Source: Clostridium tetanomorphum (GTDB lineage Bacteria; Bacillota; Clostridia; Clostridiales; Clostridiaceae). Taken from it: a stretch of 64,000 nucleotides of DNA. The translations under genes were made by a program, and so were the position numbers. Shown here in pieces: positions 61,636 to 64,000 of this stretch. Each line of letters opens with the position of its first letter. Within the stretch, counting starts at the first letter, position 1. The stretch covers positions 1-64,000 of the forward strand of contig NZ_JAGGKA010000001.1 in assembly GCF_017873215.1 (NCBI RefSeq). Reading direction: 5' to 3'. The notes under the pieces are model-generated. The model was not told the DNA's origin. It did not search any database and saw only the letters and a list, made by a program, of their open reading frames with translations.

Positions 61636-63180
61636 ATGAAAATTAAAAAAATTACAAGTATGATTTTGATGACAGTTTTAATGGCAGTATCTATTTCAGG
61701 ATGTAAAAATTCAAAGGATGTAAGTAATAGTGATACTAATAAAAATGAAAAGAAAATTACATATCTATATGTACATGCTACAAATACATTAAATCCACAC
61801 TTAAAAGCAAGTGGAAATATTCCCATAAGAGCTGGTATTGTTGAAACTCTTGTTAAAATTGATAATAATTTCACTCTTAAACCATGGTTGCTTGAAAGCT
61901 TTAGCAGCAATGACGGAAGACACTGGGAATTTAAGGTCAGAAAAGGTATAACCTTTCATAATGGAACTATGTTAGATGCAGCTATGGTAAAGGCAAATAT
62001 TGAAAACTGTACTAAAAATAATCCAGGCATTAAGAATACATTAAATATTGAATCTATGGATGCTAGAGGAGATATTTTAAAAATTATTACAAAAAAGCCA
62101 AATGCATCATTACCATCAGAATTTGTTCATCCTAGTACAGCCATAATAGATGTAAACGCTTCCGATAAAGATACAAAGCCTATTGGTACAGGTGCTTTTA
62201 AGGTTGAAAATTTTAAATCTAATGCATCTATACAGTTAGTAAAGAATGATAAATATTGGGATGGAAAAGTAAAGCTTGATAAAGTAAGTTTTGAATTTAA
62301 CCAAGATGCAAATGCAAGACTTCAAGCGTTACAGTCAGGATATGCAGATATAATTTTTAAACCTGCATCAGAGGCTATAAATAAACTTAAAAGTGATCCA
62401 AAATTTACAATTGATACTACACCAGGATTACGTACAAATGTATTGTTATATAATGTGAAGAAACCAATTATGTCCAATGAGTATTTTAGAAAAGGTTTAG
62501 ATTCACTTATCAATAGGAAAGAAATAGTGGAAGGCATAATGTCAGGACAAGCTACTGTGGCATATGGTCCGTTTATGGAGAAACTTCCTTTTGCAATAGA
62601 TTATGAAAAAAATGAATTTGGATTAGATAAAGCTCTTGAGCATTTCAAGAAAGCAGGATTAACTGTAACCAATGGTAAAGTATCAGATAATGGAAAGCAA
62701 TTAAAGTTAAAAGTAGTTTCATATGCATCAAGAGTAGAATTACCACAGATTGCACAAATTGTTCAATCAAATGCTAAAAAATTAGGCTTAGAAATAGAAA
62801 TAATTTTAGTTGAAGGTGAAAATGTTGATGAATATTTGAAAAATAATGATTGGGATTTTTGTGTATATTCATTACTTACAGCACCAAGAGGGGATGCAAG
62901 CTATTATTTAAATTCTTGTGTTGTACCTGGAGGAGTTTTAAATCATGGACATATTAATGACGCTGATTTGATATCAATAGTTAACAAATTAAATAGTTGC
63001 ACAGATGAAACAAAAAGAAATCAAGTTGCTAGAGAGGCTGTTACAATAATAAACCAAAAAACATATAATTCATATATAGCATATCCAAATGTAATTGTAG
63101 CGTATAATAATCGTGTTGCTAATTGGGTAACATCACCAAGTGAATTTTATATGATAACAAAAGATTTGGATGTGAAATAA
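61636..63180 (+). CDS. ABC importer substrate-binding lipoprotein (nickel/peptide SBP family 5)
   Basis: A 514-residue lipoprotein (MKIKKITSMILMTVLMAVSI, lipobox ISGC) of the SBP_bac_5 fold: GIVETLVKIDNNFTLKPWLL, EFKVRKGITFHNGTMLDAAM, GTGAFKVENFKSNASIQLVK. The NikA/CntA branch of this fold carries nickel or cobalt, often as a metallophore complex. Placement after a B12 riboswitch favours cobalt or nickel over peptides, but specificity cannot be read from sequence. ATG at 61636 follows AGGAGG; the ATG at 61606 is less likely. Confidence 0.85.
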   Translation: MKIKKITSMILMTVLMAVSISGCKNSKDVSNSDTNKNEKKITYLYVHATNTLNPHLKASGNIPIRAGIVETLVKIDNNFTLKPWLLESFSSNDGRHWEFKVRKGITFHNGTMLDAAMVKANIENCTKNNPGIKNTLNIESMDARGDILKIITKKPNASLPSEFVHPSTAIIDVNASDKDTKPIGTGAFKVENFKSNASIQLVKNDKYWDGKVKLDKVSFEFNQDANARLQALQSGYADIIFKPASEAINKLKSDPKFTIDTTPGLRTNVLLYNVKKPIMSNEYFRKGLDSLINRKEIVEGIMSGQATVAYGPFMEKLPFAIDYEKNEFGLDKALEHFKKAGLTVTNGKVSDNGKQLKLKVVSYASRVELPQIAQIVQSNAKKLGLEIEIILVEGENVDEYLKNNDWDFCVYSLLTAPRGDASYYLNSCVVPGGVLNHGHINDADLISIVNKLNSCTDETKRNQVAREAVTIINQKTYNSYIAYPNVIVAYNNRVANWVTSPSEFYMITKDLDVK

Positions 63181-63184
63181 AAAA

Positions 63185-64000
63185 ATGTATGGAATAATTA
63201 AGAAATTTGGTAATGTTCTTTTATTTATATTTCTACTTTCCTTTTTTAGCTTCATAATTTTAAAATTAGCACCAGGAGATCCTGTAATGAATATATTAGG
63301 CACTCAAGAGTTAGCTGCCACAGAACAAGATGTAGCACAAATGCGTGAGCAATTGGGACTTAATAAACCAATAATAATTCAATATTACGATTGGTTAAAG
63401 AAAGTAATTCACTTAGATTTGGGAAATTCAATAATAACAGGTAAATCTGTTATAAGTCAGATAGGAAAAGCATTCCCATATACATTTATATTAGCCTTAA
63501 GTTGTATCATAGTAATGTTAATTATAACAATACCTTTAGGAGTAGCATCTGCTTTTTATAGAAATGGCATAATAAATAAAATAAGTGAATTATTTAATAT
63601 TATAGGATCATCAATACCAGGATTTTGGCTGGGCTTTATATTGGTAGATATTTTCGCAATTAGATTAAATTTGCTACCTTCTATGGGCATAGGGGGAATA
63701 AAACATATTATTCTACCAGCATTAACTTTAGGTATATCAATGGCCCCACCTTATGTTAGATTGCTAAAGACAAGTTTAATTGAGAGTATGGATCAGGATT
63801 TTATTAGAGCTGCTCATGCAAAAGGAGTACTAAAGGGAAGAATATTCTTTTTTCATATTCTTAGAAGAAGCTTAATCCCTTTGCTTACTCTCTTTGGAAT
63901 GAGTATGGGAAGTCTTATGGGAGGAACAGTTGTTATTGAAGTTTTGTTTTCTTATCCTGGATTAGGTAAACTTGCTATAGAGTCTATAACTAATAGAGAT
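63185..64000 (+). CDS. ABC importer permease, NikB/OppB type (3' end beyond window)
   Basis: Partial: 272 codons are visible and the frame runs off the edge. It shows the family start (LLFIFLLSFFSFIILKLAPG, DPVMNILG), several transmembrane helices, the conserved GFILVDIFAIRLNLLPSMGI loop and the EAA-like cytoplasmic loop RAAHAKGVLKGRIFFFHIL. It begins 4 nt after the substrate-binding protein gene. A second permease and ATPase genes are expected further downstream. Confidence 0.9.
   Translation, partial: MYGIIKKFGNVLLFIFLLSFFSFIILKLAPGDPVMNILGTQELAATEQDVAQMREQLGLNKPIIIQYYDWLKKVIHLDLGNSIITGKSVISQIGKAFPYTFILALSCIIVMLIITIPLGVASAFYRNGIINKISELFNIIGSSIPGFWLGFILVDIFAIRLNLLPSMGIGGIKHIILPALTLGISMAPPYVRLLKTSLIESMDQDFIRAAHAKGVLKGRIFFFHILRRSLIPLLTLFGMSMGSLMGGTVVIEVLFSYPGLGKLAIESITNRD

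Noticed and set aside
1-64000. CRISPR arrays, prophage or rRNA/tRNA genes
   Set aside because: No regularly spaced direct repeats, no phage structural or integrase genes, and no cloverleaf or rRNA sequence were seen on either strand.

Overview
The window is very AT-rich, with A/T-ending codons (AGA, ATA and TTA dominate) and strong GGAGG-type ribosome sites. It carries endospore genes (spoIIAA-spoIIAB-sigF, spoVAC-D-E, yunB, a bofC-like gene), cell-wall-binding-repeat-2 surface proteins, a clostripain-family protease and a SCIFF ranthipeptide locus. Together these point to a chromosomal segment of a spore-forming Clostridium (C. botulinum / C. sporogenes / C. tetani type). The genus is inferred from gene content; no species-level marker is visible.

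Layout. 0-8.5 kb: spermidine synthase (minus strand), the forespore sigma-F operon, the spoVA operon, a class A penicillin-binding protein (minus), yunB and hpt. 8.5-23.4 kb: a secreted CWB2/amidase/peptidoglycan-binding autolysin, hflX with a JAMM-like N-terminal domain, an MTA/SAH-type deaminase, rubredoxin, pyruvate carboxylase, a nucleotidyltransferase, a MocR-type regulator, a HEAT-repeat protein, yigZ and yebC. 23.4-26.5 kb is an accessory patch: a decayed reading frame, a small lipoprotein, an internally deleted IS3-family remnant, a zinc-ribbon membrane protein and a structured, terminator-containing gap.

26.5-44.8 kb is a long conserved housekeeping block: bofC-like, ruvA-ruvB-queA-tgt-yajC, then a TIGR04086-type membrane protein, the SCIFF precursor peptide and its radical SAM maturase inserted before secD-secF, then a RecJ-like gene whose metal-binding residues are partly lost, apt-relA-dtd, an MBL hydrolase, hemZ and aspS, followed by a probable 6S RNA. 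44.8-50 kb holds small proteins, among them several ORFs of 47-50 codons (YgjP metallopeptidase, ndk, tiny ORFs) and a minus-strand DUF2157/GDYXXLXY membrane pair with a 47-residue leader ORF. 50-56 kb: a two-component system with a lipoprotein, a glutaredoxin-like protein, and an ECF sigma factor with its DUF4179 anti-sigma partner. 56-61 kb is accessory again: a deleted DUF3267 pseudogene, a secreted erythromycin-esterase-family protein, a leaderless C11 (clostripain-family) peptidase paired with a 180-residue Cys-containing protein, and Cys-rich genes, one of them frameshifted. The window ends with a consensus promoter, an adenosylcobalamin riboswitch with terminator, and the first two genes of a nickel/cobalt- or peptide-type ABC importer; the second gene runs off the edge.

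The most notable points are the JAMM motif in HflX, the RecJ-like pseudoenzyme sitting in the recJ position between secF and apt, the SCIFF system, the protease/partner pair near 58-60 kb, and the B12-controlled importer. I found no CRISPR array, tRNA, rRNA or intact insertion sequence. Family names come from motif recognition only; no database search was run.
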